64,000 bases of DNA from Progne subis subis (taxonomy: Eukaryota > Chordata > Aves > Passeriformes > Hirundinidae): positions 16,379 to 80,378 of the forward strand of contig JAKJHU010001339.1 of NCBI GenBank assembly GCA_022316685.1. Reading direction: 5' to 3'. The first letter of the stretch is position 1, and each line of letters begins with the position of its first letter. Under the pieces are notes generated by a model, which was not told the DNA's origin, ran no database searches, and saw only the letters and a list, made by a program, of their open reading frames with translations. This document shows, in pieces, positions 32,901 through 44,900 of the stretch. The position numbers and the translations under genes are program-made.

Positions 32901-35900
32901 TTCCCATTTTTTTTCCCCGGAATTCCAGCACTGAAGCTGCTCAGCTCCCTGCTGGGAGTTTCCTCCATCCCAACCCAAATTTTCCTTTTTTTTCCCCCAT
33001 TTTTCCCCGGTTTTCCCCATTTTTTTTCAGTTTTTTTCCCCATTTTTTCAGGTTTTTTTCCCATTTTTTTCCATTTTCATTCCCGTTTTTTCCCAAATTC
33101 CCATTTTTTTTTTCCCGGAATTCCAGCGCTGAAGCTCCTGAGCTCCTTGGTGGAAGTGGCCCTGGAGGTGCAGCAGCATTCCCTGGAGCAGCTGCAGAAT
33201 TCCCGGCGGCAGCTGGAGGCGGAAAAGGGAAAAGATCCCGGCAGGAGGGGAAGGGAAAAATTGGAATTTCTGCAGGAGCAGCAGCGGGAGGTGAGGGAAA
33301 ATGGGAAAATGGGAGGGGAAAAAAGGGAAAAATTGGGGAAAAATGAGAATCCTGGGGGTGCTTAGGTAGAAATTCCGGAATTTTGAACGGGTTTATGTGG
33401 GAATTTGGGAATTTTGGAGCATTTGGGGTGAAAATTTGGAATTTTGAGGGGATTTTTTTAAAGGATTTTAGCTGAAAATTTGGGATTTTTCTGGATTTTG
33501 GGTGGATTTTTCAGGATTTGGGTGGAATTTTGATGGAATTTTCAGGATTTGGGTGGATCTGGGCGAATTTTGGGTGGAATTTTGGGAATTTGGGGTGGAA
33601 TTTTGATGGAATTCTTAGGGGTTTTGATGGATTTGGTGAATTTTGGGTGGAATTTTGGGAATTTTGAGTGTAATTTTGATGGAATTCTCCGGGTTTTTGA
33701 TGGGTTTGGTGAATTTGGGGTGGAATTTTGGGAATTTTGGGCCAATTCCCGGAATTCCCAGCTCCGGGAGCAGCAGGAGGAGCTGGAGCTGCTCATGAAC
33801 GGAATCTTCAAAGGCGTCTTCAAATCGCTCCTGGTGAGGGAAAATCCCGGAATTCTGGAGGAGAAACCGGGAAAAATGGGGGAAAAATGGGGAAATTTGG
33901 GATGAAATGGGAAAAAATGGGGAAATTTTGGATAAAAGGAGGAAAATTGGGATAAAAATGGGGGAATTTGGGATAAAAGGGTGGGGAAAATGGGATTTTT
34001 GTGGATAAAACATGGGGAAACGCTGGAATTCTGGGATAAAGCTTTGGGAAAAGCTGGATTTTTGGGATAAAAGTTTGGGAAAAGTGGGAATTTTGGGATA
34101 AAACATTGGGAAAATCTGGATTTTTATGGCTAAATTGATGGGAAAAGCTGGAATTTTGGGATAAAGCATTGGGAAAAGCTGGAATTTCGGGATAAAGCAT
34201 TGGGAAAAGCTGGAATTTTGGGATAAAGCATTGGGAAAAGCTGGAATTTCGGGATAAAGCATTGGGAAAAGCTGGAATTCCGGGCTGAAGCTCTGGGCAA
34301 TGGGAATTCCAGGCTGAGCGCCGCCGCCCCGCCCCAGGGCCGTGGTGCCCGAGAGGCGCGGGATTTGCACGGACGAGTCGGGAACGTGGAGCCGGAAATT
34401 CCCGGGATCCTTCCGGAGCCACGGCACCTCATGGACCTGGGCTGGAGCCGGCACGGCAGGGGGATGGGAAATATGGGAAATATGGGAGATATGGGAGATA
34501 TGGGATATGGGAATATGGGAATATGGGAAATATGGGAGATATGGGAAATGGGAAATATGGGAAATATGAGAGATGGGAGATATGGGAGATATGGGAGATA
34601 TGGGAGATATGGGGAAATATGGGAAATGGGAAATATGGGAAAAATGGGAAAAGGGAAATATGGGAAATAGGGGAAATATGGGAAGAATGGGGGAATATGG
34701 GGAAATATGGGAAATATGGGAAAAATGGGGGGGGGAATATGGGAGAAATGGGGAAAATACAGGAAAAATGGGGGAAAATATGGGAAAAATGTGGGGAAAT
34801 ACAGGAAAAATGTGGGGAAATACAGGAAAAATGTGGGGAAATACAGGAAAAATGGGGAAAATACAGGAAAAATGGGGGAAATACAGGAAAAATGGGGAAA
34901 ATATGGAGAAAATGGGGGGAAATATGGAGAAAATAATGGGAAAAATGGGGGGGAAATGGGAAAAAAAAAAAGGAAGAGTAATGGGAAAAATATGGGGAAA
35001 ATGGGGAAAATGGAAAAAATATGGGGAAATCGGAAAAAACCAGGGAAAAATGGGCAAAAACAGGGAAAATGGAGAAAATTGGGGGGGGGGGGGGGGGGGG
35101 GAAGGGGGGAAATGGGGAGAATTATGGGAAAAAATGTGGGAAAATGGGGAAAAACCAGGAAAAATATAGGGAAAAATGGGAAAATGGGGAATAATAATGG
35201 GGAAAACAGGGGGAAAGTAGGGAAAAAATGAGGGGGAAATGGGGAAAACCCTGGGAAAAATGCAGGGAAAAATGGGGAAAATATGGGAAAAATGGGGGGA
35301 AATGGGGGGAAAATGAAAAAATGAGGAAAAATGTGGGAAAATGAGGAAAAAAACAGGAAAAACATAGGTAAAATGGGAAAAAATGGGGGAAATTGGGAAA
35401 AAAAGGGGAAAATTGGGGAGAAATCCAGGAAGAATGGAGAGAGATGGGAAATCTGAGAAAACTGGGAAAAATTGGGGGAAATTCTGGGAAAATCCTGGGG
35501 ATATCTGGGAAAAGTTGGGAAAACTCCAGGGGAAACGTGAGGGAAAGTCAGGAAAAAGTGGGAAAAAATTGGGTTGGGATGAGGAAAAATGGGATTGGGA
35601 ATGAGGAAAAGTGGGAAAAATTGGGTTGGGATGGGGAAAAATGGGGAAAAATTTGGATTGGGATGAGGAAAAATGAGAGAAAATGGAGGGAAAATGGGAT
35701 TAGGGTGGGGAAGAATTCCCTGAATTCCCCGAATTCCCGGCTTTTCCCCGGCTTTCCAGCAGGGAGAGCTTCGGCTGCGCTGCTGAGAGCTCTGCAGGGA
35801 ATTGCCGGAATTCCAGAGATGGCTCCGAACCTGGAGCTCTTCACTGAGAGGTTCAAGGTGGGAAAAAATGGGAAAAAAAACCCGGAAAAATGGGGGAAAA

Positions 35901-38900
35901 GAGCGAAAAAAAAGGGGAAAATAGGAAAAAATTGGGGGAAAAATGTGGAAAAATGGGAAAAAAAACCCGGGGAAAATGGGGGAAAAAAAGGAAAAAAATG
36001 TGAGAAAATAGGACAAAAATGAGAAAAAATGGGGGACAATGGGGAAGAAAAATGGGGGAAAATGGGAAAAAAACCCTGGAAAATGGGAAAATAACCTGGA
36101 AAAAAACTGGAAAAATGGGGAGAAAAGGAAAAAAAATGGGAGAAAATAGGACAAAAATGGGGGAAAATGGGTAAAAATTGGAAAAAAATGTGAAAAAATG
36201 GGGAAAAAGTGGAAAAAATGGGACGAAAATGGAATTAAAACCCCTGGAATGATGGAAAATGTGGGAAAATCTGGGCTGGAATGAGGGAAAATGAGACAAA
36301 AAACCTGGAATATTTGAAATTGGAGGAAAAACTGGATTAAAAAAAGGCCTGGAATGGGGGAAAAGTTGGGAACAACGGAGCTGAGGGTCCGGGAATCCCG
36401 GGAATTTTGGGAATTTTGGGAATTGCAGGCTCCTTTGGTGGCCGTGGCTCACGACAAAGAGCCCGAGGTGGCGCTGGAGGTGCTGAAGCTGCTGCCAGAG
36501 CTGGACAGGGAAAATATGGGATTGGGGAAAAATTTGGGATTTGGGGTGGGAAATTTGGGATTTGGGGAGAAATATCAGGATTTGGGGTAAAAAAAATCCC
36601 AGATTTTTGGGGGGGATTTTGGTGTATTTCAGGATGGGGGAGCGGGAATCAGGGACGCAGAATTCCCAGGAATCTGGAGGAGGCGCTGTCGGATGAGGAT
36701 TGCCGCAGCGTTTTCCCAATCGTCTTTGTCTCCAGCCGCGCTCTGGCCTCGGCTGCCGGGAAATTCCTGTTTCAGAGGTAAAAAAACCCTGGGAATTCCG
36801 GCCCCAAAATCTGGGAATTTCAGCCCCAAAGTCCTGGAATTATGCCCCAAAACCCTGGGAGTTACAGCCCCAAAATCTGGGAATTTCAGCCTCCAAATCC
36901 AGGAATTCATGACCCAAACCCTGGGAATTTTGGCCCAAAAAATCTGGAAATTCAGGCCCCAAAATCCTGGGAATTCTGATCTTTGAACTTGCAGAATTGC
37001 AGCCTGAAAACCCTGGGAATTCCAAGCACAAATCCTCAGAATTCCAAGCCCTAAAATCCAGGAATTCCTGACTCAAAATCTTGGGAATTTTGGCCCCCAA
37101 AATCCAGGAATTCTGGCCCCAAATCTGAGAATTCCAGCCTGAAAATCCTGGGAATTTCAGCCCCCAAATCCAGGACTTCCTGAGCCCAAATCCTGGAATT
37201 CCACCCTCAAAAATCTCGGGAATTTCAGCTTCAAAAATCTTGGAATCTCGAGCTCTGAGCCCTGAGAATTCCTGCCTCAAAACCTTGGGAATTCTGGCCC
37301 CCAAAATCCAGGAATTTTGGCTCCAAATCCAAGAATTCCTGCTCTAAAAACCTGGGAATTTCAGCCCTAAACTCTTGGAATTTGAAGACCCAAACCCTGG
37401 GAATTCCCAGCTCCGAATTTTGGGAATTGCAACCTGAAAAACCTCGGGAATTTCCCAACCCCCAGCCCTTGGAATCGCTCCCGATTTTCCCTCCCCTCCC
37501 AATCCCAGAGGAATTTTCCAAGAATTGGCTCCGGGCCCCTCGCAGAACCTGGGATTTGCTGATCCCGAATTTGCTGATCCCGAATTTGCTGATCCCGAAT
37601 TTGCTGATCCCGAATTTGCTCCCCCCGGCCCTTCCCAATCCCTCGGGAGTTGGGGGAGGGAGGATTCGGTTTCCCCCCCCCCTTTCCCCCCCCTTTTTCC
37701 CCCCCTTTTTTCCCAATTTCCCCCTATTTTGCCCATTTATTTTCCCCCTTATTATCCCCTCTTTTTTTTTGCCATATTTTTCTTTATTTTCCCTGGTTTT
37801 CCCGATTTTCCCCCCATTTTTCCTGTTTTTTTCCTGTTTATTTTCCTTGGTTTTTTTCCCCTTTTCCCCCCGTTTTTTTCCCCATTATTTTCCCCATTTT
37901 TCCCATTTATTTTCCCCTTTTTTCCCCAGTTTTTCCCATTTATTTTCCCCATTATTTTCCCCATTTTCCCCATTTATTTTTCCCTTTTTTTTCCCCAGTT
38001 TTTCCCATTTATTTTCCTTGGTTTTTTCCCGTTCTTCCTCCATTATTTCCCCCTTTTTCCCATCTATTTTCCCTGTTTTTTCCCCATTTTTCCCCATTTC
38101 CCCCCATTTTTTCCCCATTATTTTCCACGGTTTTTTTTCCCCATTTTTCCCCATTTCTTCTCATTTCTCCCCTATTTTTTTCCCAGTTTTTCCCATTTAT
38201 TTTTCCCAGTTTTCCCCCACTTTTCTGGTCATTTTTCCCAGTTTCCCCCATTTATTTTTCCCAGTTTTTCCCTTTTCTTTTTCCCGTTTTTCCCAGGGAG
38301 CGGCCGCGGCTTCTTCCTGCGATCCCAGGTCCGGAATTCCCGGAATTCCCAGAAATTCAGCAGTTGGGGAACTGGGGAGAGCTCGGAGGAATTTGGGGAA
38401 TTTGGGGGAATTTTTGGGGAATTTTCTGGGGATTTTGAGGAAATTTTTGAATAATTTTTGGGGATTTTTGAGAATTTTTTTGGGAATTTTGAGGAATGTT
38501 TTTGGGAATTTTCTGGGGATTTTGAGGAAATTTTTGTGGAATTCTGGGGCAATTTTGAGCATTTTTTAGGGAATTTTAGGGAGAATTTTGAGGGAATTTT
38601 GGGGAATTTTTTGGGGATTCTGAGGAATTTCTTGGGGAATTTGGGGGATTTTTTAGGGAATTTCAGGGAGAATTTTGAGGGAATTTTTGGGGATGTTTTT
38701 GGGAATTTTGGGGGAATTTTCTGGGGATTTTGAGGAATTTTTTTGGGAATTTCAGGGGAATTCTGAGGAATTTTTTGGTGGGATTTTTGTGGAGCTTGCT
38801 GCTGGAATTTTGGCAGTATTTTTGACAATTTCTATGGAATTTTTGGGAATTTTAGGAATTCTGCTCCCAGATTTCCCCCAGCCCCACGAGCACGCCGCCT

Positions 38901-41900
38901 GCCTGGGGATTGGCTGTGGGATTGCGCCGGGAGCCTCTGGGACTGGGACACGGCCACGGGAATTCTGCTGGGAACTGGGACCAGTGAGGGACTGGGAGGG
39001 ACTGGGATGGAACTGGGATGGACTGGGATGGGACTGGGATGGACTGGGATGGACTGGGATGGGACTGGGATGGGACTGGGATGGACTGGGATGGGACTGG
39101 GATGGGACTGGGATGGACTGGGAGGACTGGGATGGACTGGGATGGGACTGGGATGGGACTGGGAGGACTGGATGGACTGGGATGGGACTGGGATGGACTG
39201 GGATGGACTGGGATGGACTGGGATGGACTGGGATGGGACTGGGATGGGGTTGAATCCCATCTGTACTGGTTTATATTGGTCCAAACTGGTTTTTTTCCAC
39301 TCCCATCCCCATTCCAAACTGGGATTTCCCTGGATTTCCCCTCTCCAAATTGGGATTTCGGCCTCGTACCGGTTCATACTGGTCCGTACCAGTTTGTACT
39401 GGTTTATACCTGTCCATACCTGTCCATACTGGTCCGTACTGGTCCGTACTGGTCTGTACTGGTCCATACTGGTCCGTACTGGTCCGTACTGGTCTGTACT
39501 GGTCCATACTGGTCTGTACTGGTCCATACTGGTCTGTACTGGTGCGGCAGGCTGCAGCTGGAGCAGGAGCAGCAATGGTGCAGATGCTGAGCTCCAGCGG
39601 GATCCGGCTCTGCCCAGGGCTGCCCCCGGCAGGAAGGTGACCCCGGAACTCCGGGAATTTGGGGAATTTTGGGAATTTCGGGAAAATCGAGGGGATTTCG
39701 GGGGATTATTTGGGCACACTGTAGGAATTTTCAGGGATTTTTTTGGAGTTTTCAAGGATTTTTAGGGAACTTTGAGGGATTTTTTGGGGAGTTTTCAGGG
39801 ATTTTTTTATCGGGGGATTTTCAGGGAATTTTGAGGGATTTTTATCAGGGAATTTTCAGGGATTTTCAGGGAATTCTCAGCAATTTTGGGGGGAATTTTC
39901 GGGGAATTTTGAGGGATGCTTTTTGGGAATTTTAAGGGATTTTTCTTGGGAAAGTTTTGGGGGGGGTTGGGGAATTTCTCTGCGAGATTTCAGGGAATTT
40001 TGGGGGGGAATTTTGGGGATTTTTGGGGGGGGATTTTCTGGGAATTTTCAGGGATTTTTGGAGAATTTTGAGGGATTTCTGTTTTGGAATTTTGGGAGAT
40101 TGTTTTGGGGGGATTTTCAGGGAATTTTTAGGGATGGGGATTTCTTGGAAATTCTTGGGGAATTTTTGGGGATTTTTCGGGGATTTGGGGTCGGGAAATG
40201 CAGGAATTTTCAGGGGATTTTAGGGATTGGGAATTCAAAGAATTTTGGGGGAATTTCAGGGATTTTTGGAGTTTTGTGAATTCCAGGAATTCCAGGGAAT
40301 TTGGGGTTGGAATTTCAGGGGAATTTCCGGGGTTTTTGGGCTCAGAAATTCCCGGAATTCCGGGGGGTTTTGTTGCTCAGCGATTCCGTTAATTCCCTTT
40401 TCCCCTTTTTCCCGGTTTTTTCCCGGTTTTTCCCAGGTTTCTCCACGGGAGCAGCGCGAGCAGAAATCGCGGCTGAGCCGGAGCCTGATCCCGCTGCTGC
40501 CCCAGCTGCTGGAGAAAGTGCGGAAAAACCCGGAATTCCGAGAATTTCTGGGAATTTCAGCCGTTTTTTCCTGGTTTTCCCCCAGACTTTCTGGGTGTTT
40601 TTCCCTGAAATTCCAGGCTTTTTTCCCCCAGATACCCTTTTTTTTCCAAAAAAAATTCCCAAATTTTTTCTCCCAGAGTTCCCCGTTTCCCCCACAATTC
40701 CCATTTTTTTCCCCAAAACTCCCAATTTCTCCCCAAAATTCCTGGTTTTTTTCCCCCATCTTTCCTCATTTTTTCCCTGCTTTTCCCTGGTTTTTTCCAT
40801 GTTTTTCCTCATTTTTTCCCCCATTTTCCCCTGGTTTTTTCCCTGTTTTTCCTCAGTTTTTTTTCCTGTTCTTCCTTGGTTTTTTTCCTGTTTTTTTCCC
40901 AACATCATTCCCATGTTTTTCCCTGGTTTTTTTTACCAGTTTTTCCCTGGTTTTTTTAATCCTATTTTCCCCCCCTTTTTCCCTGGGTTTTTTTCCCATT
41001 TCGCCTGCCCGTTTGTTCCCATTTTTTTCTCTTTTTTTTTCCATGATTTTCCCTGGTTTTTTTTCCCAGTTTTTCTCAGTCTTTTCCTCACATTTTCCAG
41101 TTTTTTCCCCATTTTTCCCTTTTTTTTTCCCCCCTGTGTTTTTCCCGTATTTTTTTCCCATTTTCCCCCTGTGTTTTTCCCATTTTTTTTCCCATTTTTT
41201 CACATTTTTTCCCCCGTGTTTTTCCCTTTTTTTTTTTCCCCATTTTCCCCCGTGTTTTCCCTGGTTTTTTTTCCCATTTTTCCCAGTTTTTTTCCCGTTT
41301 TTTTCCTGTTTTTCCCAGTTTTTTTCCCATTTTTTTCCTGTTTTTCCCAGTTTTTTTCCCGCGTGTTTCCCAGTTCTCGGCGGTGTCGGTGCTGCTGGAG
41401 CTGCAGCAGCACCTGGAGCTGGGGACGCTGCGCTCGGCTCGGATGGACAAGGTGAGAGACCAGTATGGACCAGTACAGACCAGTATAGACCAGTACAGAC
41501 CAGTATAGACCAGTGCAGAACCTCCCAGTTCCCTAAAATCCCATCCCAGTCCCTCCCAGTCCATCCCAGTCCCATCCCAGTCCCATCCCAGTCCATCCCA
41601 GTCCCATCCCAGTCCCATCCCAGTCCATCCCAGTCCCATCCCAGTCCATCCCAGTCCCATCCCAGTCCCATCCCAGTCCATCCCAGTCCATCCCAGTCCA
41701 TCCCAGTCCCATCCCAGTCCATCCCAGTCCCATCCCAGTCCATCCCAGTTTCCCCGGTGTCCGTTCCCAGTTCCTGGAGCAGGTTCTGGGGCGGATCCTG
41801 CCCGTTTCCCACAGCCATTCCCGGCCGTTCCCGGGGCTTTCCGCCGCCTCCCGCGCCCTGCGCCGCCTCTGGCACCCGGAGCTGGCGCTGGGGCGCCTCG

Positions 41901-44900
41901 GGGACATCGCCCGGGCACGGCTGGGGGACGGCCTGGGCACAGGTGCCACCTCCAGTGACACACATCCTGCAGCTGAGGGCACTGGGGACATTTGGGGGAC
42001 AGGTGCCACCTCCAGTGACACACATCCTGCAGCTGAGGGCACTGGGGACATTTGGGGGACAGGTGCCACCTCCAGGTGACAGCAGTGCTCCAGGTGAGGG
42101 CATTTGGGGACATCTGGTGACATTTTTTGACTTTCTGGTGCCATTTGGTGCCATTCTGCTGACATTTGGTGACATCTGGTGATGTTTGATGCCATTCTTT
42201 GACATTCTGGTGCCTTTTGGTGCCATTCTGGTGATACTTGGTGACATTTTGGTGACATTCTGGTGCCATTTGGTGCCTTTTGTTGCCATTCTGGTGACAT
42301 TTTTTTACATTTTGGTGACACTTGGTGACATTTTGGTGACATTTGGTGTTCCTGTCCCCGTTCCAGGCAGGGGTCCCCAGACGAGGAGGACGTTTATGGG
42401 CTGGTGGCGACGCTGTGGAGACTCTGGGCTCTGTTCAGGTGACACCTGGGGACATCGGGGGGGTTTGGGGACATCGGGGGGTTTGGGGACATTTGGGAAT
42501 GAGGGTGGGGGGTGGCCCCTAATGTCCCCACTGTCCCCCCCAGTGTCCCCATGTCCCCGCAGTGACCATGACCTCACCCCTTGGTCTCTCTTTGTGCCGC
42601 TCTCTCGGCTCCTGCGCCACGCCCTCGACACCGGGGAGGTGCCAGCGCAGGGGACACGGGACACACCTGGGACACACCTGGGACACACCTGGGGACAGCT
42701 GGGACACACCTGGGGACACACCTGGGACACACCTGGGACACACCTGGGGACACACCTGGGACACACCTGGGGACACAGCTGGGACACACCTGGGGACACA
42801 CCTGGGGACACACCTGGGACACACCTGGGGACACACCTGGGACACACCTGGGGACACACCTGGGGCACAGCTGGGACACAGCTGGGACACAGCTGGGGAC
42901 ACACCTGGGGACACACCTGGGGACACACCTGGGGACACAGCTGGGGACACACCTGGGGACACAGCTGTGACACACCTGGGGACACAGCTGGGGACACACC
43001 TGGGGACACACCTGGGGACACAGCTGGGGACACACCTGGGGACACACCTAGGACACTTCCAGAACATTCTGGAATGTTTTTGGGGACATTTTGGGTCCAT
43101 TTTTGGTCATTTCTGGTCATTTGTTTCTGTCTTGGTGACAATTTTCTCCGTTTCAGTGGCATTTTTGGTCATTTTCACAATTTTTTTCCATTTTGGTGAC
43201 ATTTTTGGTATTTTTGGTAGCATTTTGGGGCCATTTTTGGTAATTTTTGTCAGTTTTTTGGCCATTTCTGTCATTTTTGTCCATTTCTGTGACATTTTTG
43301 CCCATTTTTTGGCCATTTTCGGTAATTTTTGTTAGCTTTTTGTGACGTTTTTGTCCATTTTTGTCCATTTCTGTGGCACTTTTGGTCATTTTTGTCAGTT
43401 TTTGGATGCTTTTGGCTGTTTTTGTCCATTTCTGTGACATTTTTGTCCATTTTTGGACATTTCTGGTCATTTTTGTCTGTTTTTTGTGACATTTTTGTCC
43501 ATTTTTTGTGACATTTTTGTCCATTTCTGTGACATTTTTGTCCATTTTTGGTCATTTTCGGTAATTTTGGGGGTTTTTTTTGTGACATTTTTGTCCGTTT
43601 TTGTCCATTTCTGTGACACTTTTGGTCATTTTTGTCAGTTTTTGGATGGTTTTGGCTGGTTTTGTCCATTTCTGTGACATTTTTGTTCATTTTTTGGTCA
43701 TTTTTGTCTGTTTTTTGTGACATTTTTGTCCATTTTTGTGACATTTTTGTCCCCCCAGGTGACCGCCCCGGCCATCTCCTGCCTCTTCTTCCACCTGTTC
43801 TGGGAACTCTCCCAAATTCCCAACTCCGGAGACGCCCCAGTGAGGAATCGCCGAATTTCCCAAAACTCCCCCTCCAAAAAATCCCTGAGTTCCCAAATTC
43901 CCAAAAATTCCCTCAATCCCTCCCCAGATCCCTCAAATCCTGCCCCAAATCCCCAAATTTCCACCCCAAGTCCCAAAATTCCCAATAAATCCCCTCTGAA
44001 ATTCCCCAAATTCCCGATTTTTCCCCAAAATTCCCAGAATTTCACCCCAAATTCCGGATTTTCCAGGCGGATCTGTGGGATTTCCACTCCCAGGCCTCCT
44101 CATTCCTGTTCCTGTGCCCCCGAATGCCCCCTAAATCCCCAAAATTCCCAAATCCCACCCGAAATTCCTGATTTTTTTCCCAAAATTCATGATTTTTCTC
44201 AAAATTCCCGATTTTTCCCAAAATTCCCGATTTTTCCCAAAATTCCGGATTTTCCAGGCAGGATCTGGGGGATCTGCGTTCCCACGCCGCCTCGCTGGTG
44301 TCATTGTGCCAGAGCTGCCTCTCGGAGCCCGAGGCCGAACTCCGGGAAAGGGTCTGGAATGTTCTGGGAGAATTCCCGAAAAATCCCCTCACAATTCCCA
44401 ACAAATCCCCTCAAAAAATTCCCAACAATTCCGCTCACAATTCCCATTAAATCCCCTCAAAAAATTCCCAATAATTCCCCTCACAATTTCCAAGAATTTC
44501 CCCTCAAAATTCCCAACAGTTTCTCCTCACAAAACCCCCTCACAATTCCCCCTCACAATTCCCAACAATTCCCATCACAATTCCCCTCAGAATCTCCAAC
44601 AAATTCCCCTCACAATTCCCAACAAATCCTCTCAGAACTGCCAACAATTCCCCTCACAATTCCTCCCAAAAAATCCCCTCACAATTCCCCTCAGAATTCC
44701 TCCCAAAAAATCCCCTCACAATTTCTCCCAAAATTCCCCTCACAATTCTCATTAATTCCCCTCACAATTCCCCTCACAATTCCCAATTCTTCCCCTCACA
44801 ATTCCCCTCCCAATCCCCACCAATCCCCCTCACAGCTCCCACCACTTCCCTCTCGGAATTCCCGTTTTTCCCGCTTTTCCCGCTTTTCCATGGCTTCCTG

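Noticed and set aside
34130..36154. 674-codon minus-strand frame rich in Phe, Pro and Ser
   Set aside because: Antisense of purine-only introns plus antisense STAG3 exons; no protein features.
40227..42182. Plus-strand frame of 651 codons running through STAG3 introns
   Set aside because: It includes true exon segments by chance but reads through clear splice sites and T/C repeats.
42585..43060. CRISPR-like or regular spacer array
   Set aside because: Direct tandem 13-14 bp units without spacers, in a vertebrate gene intron.
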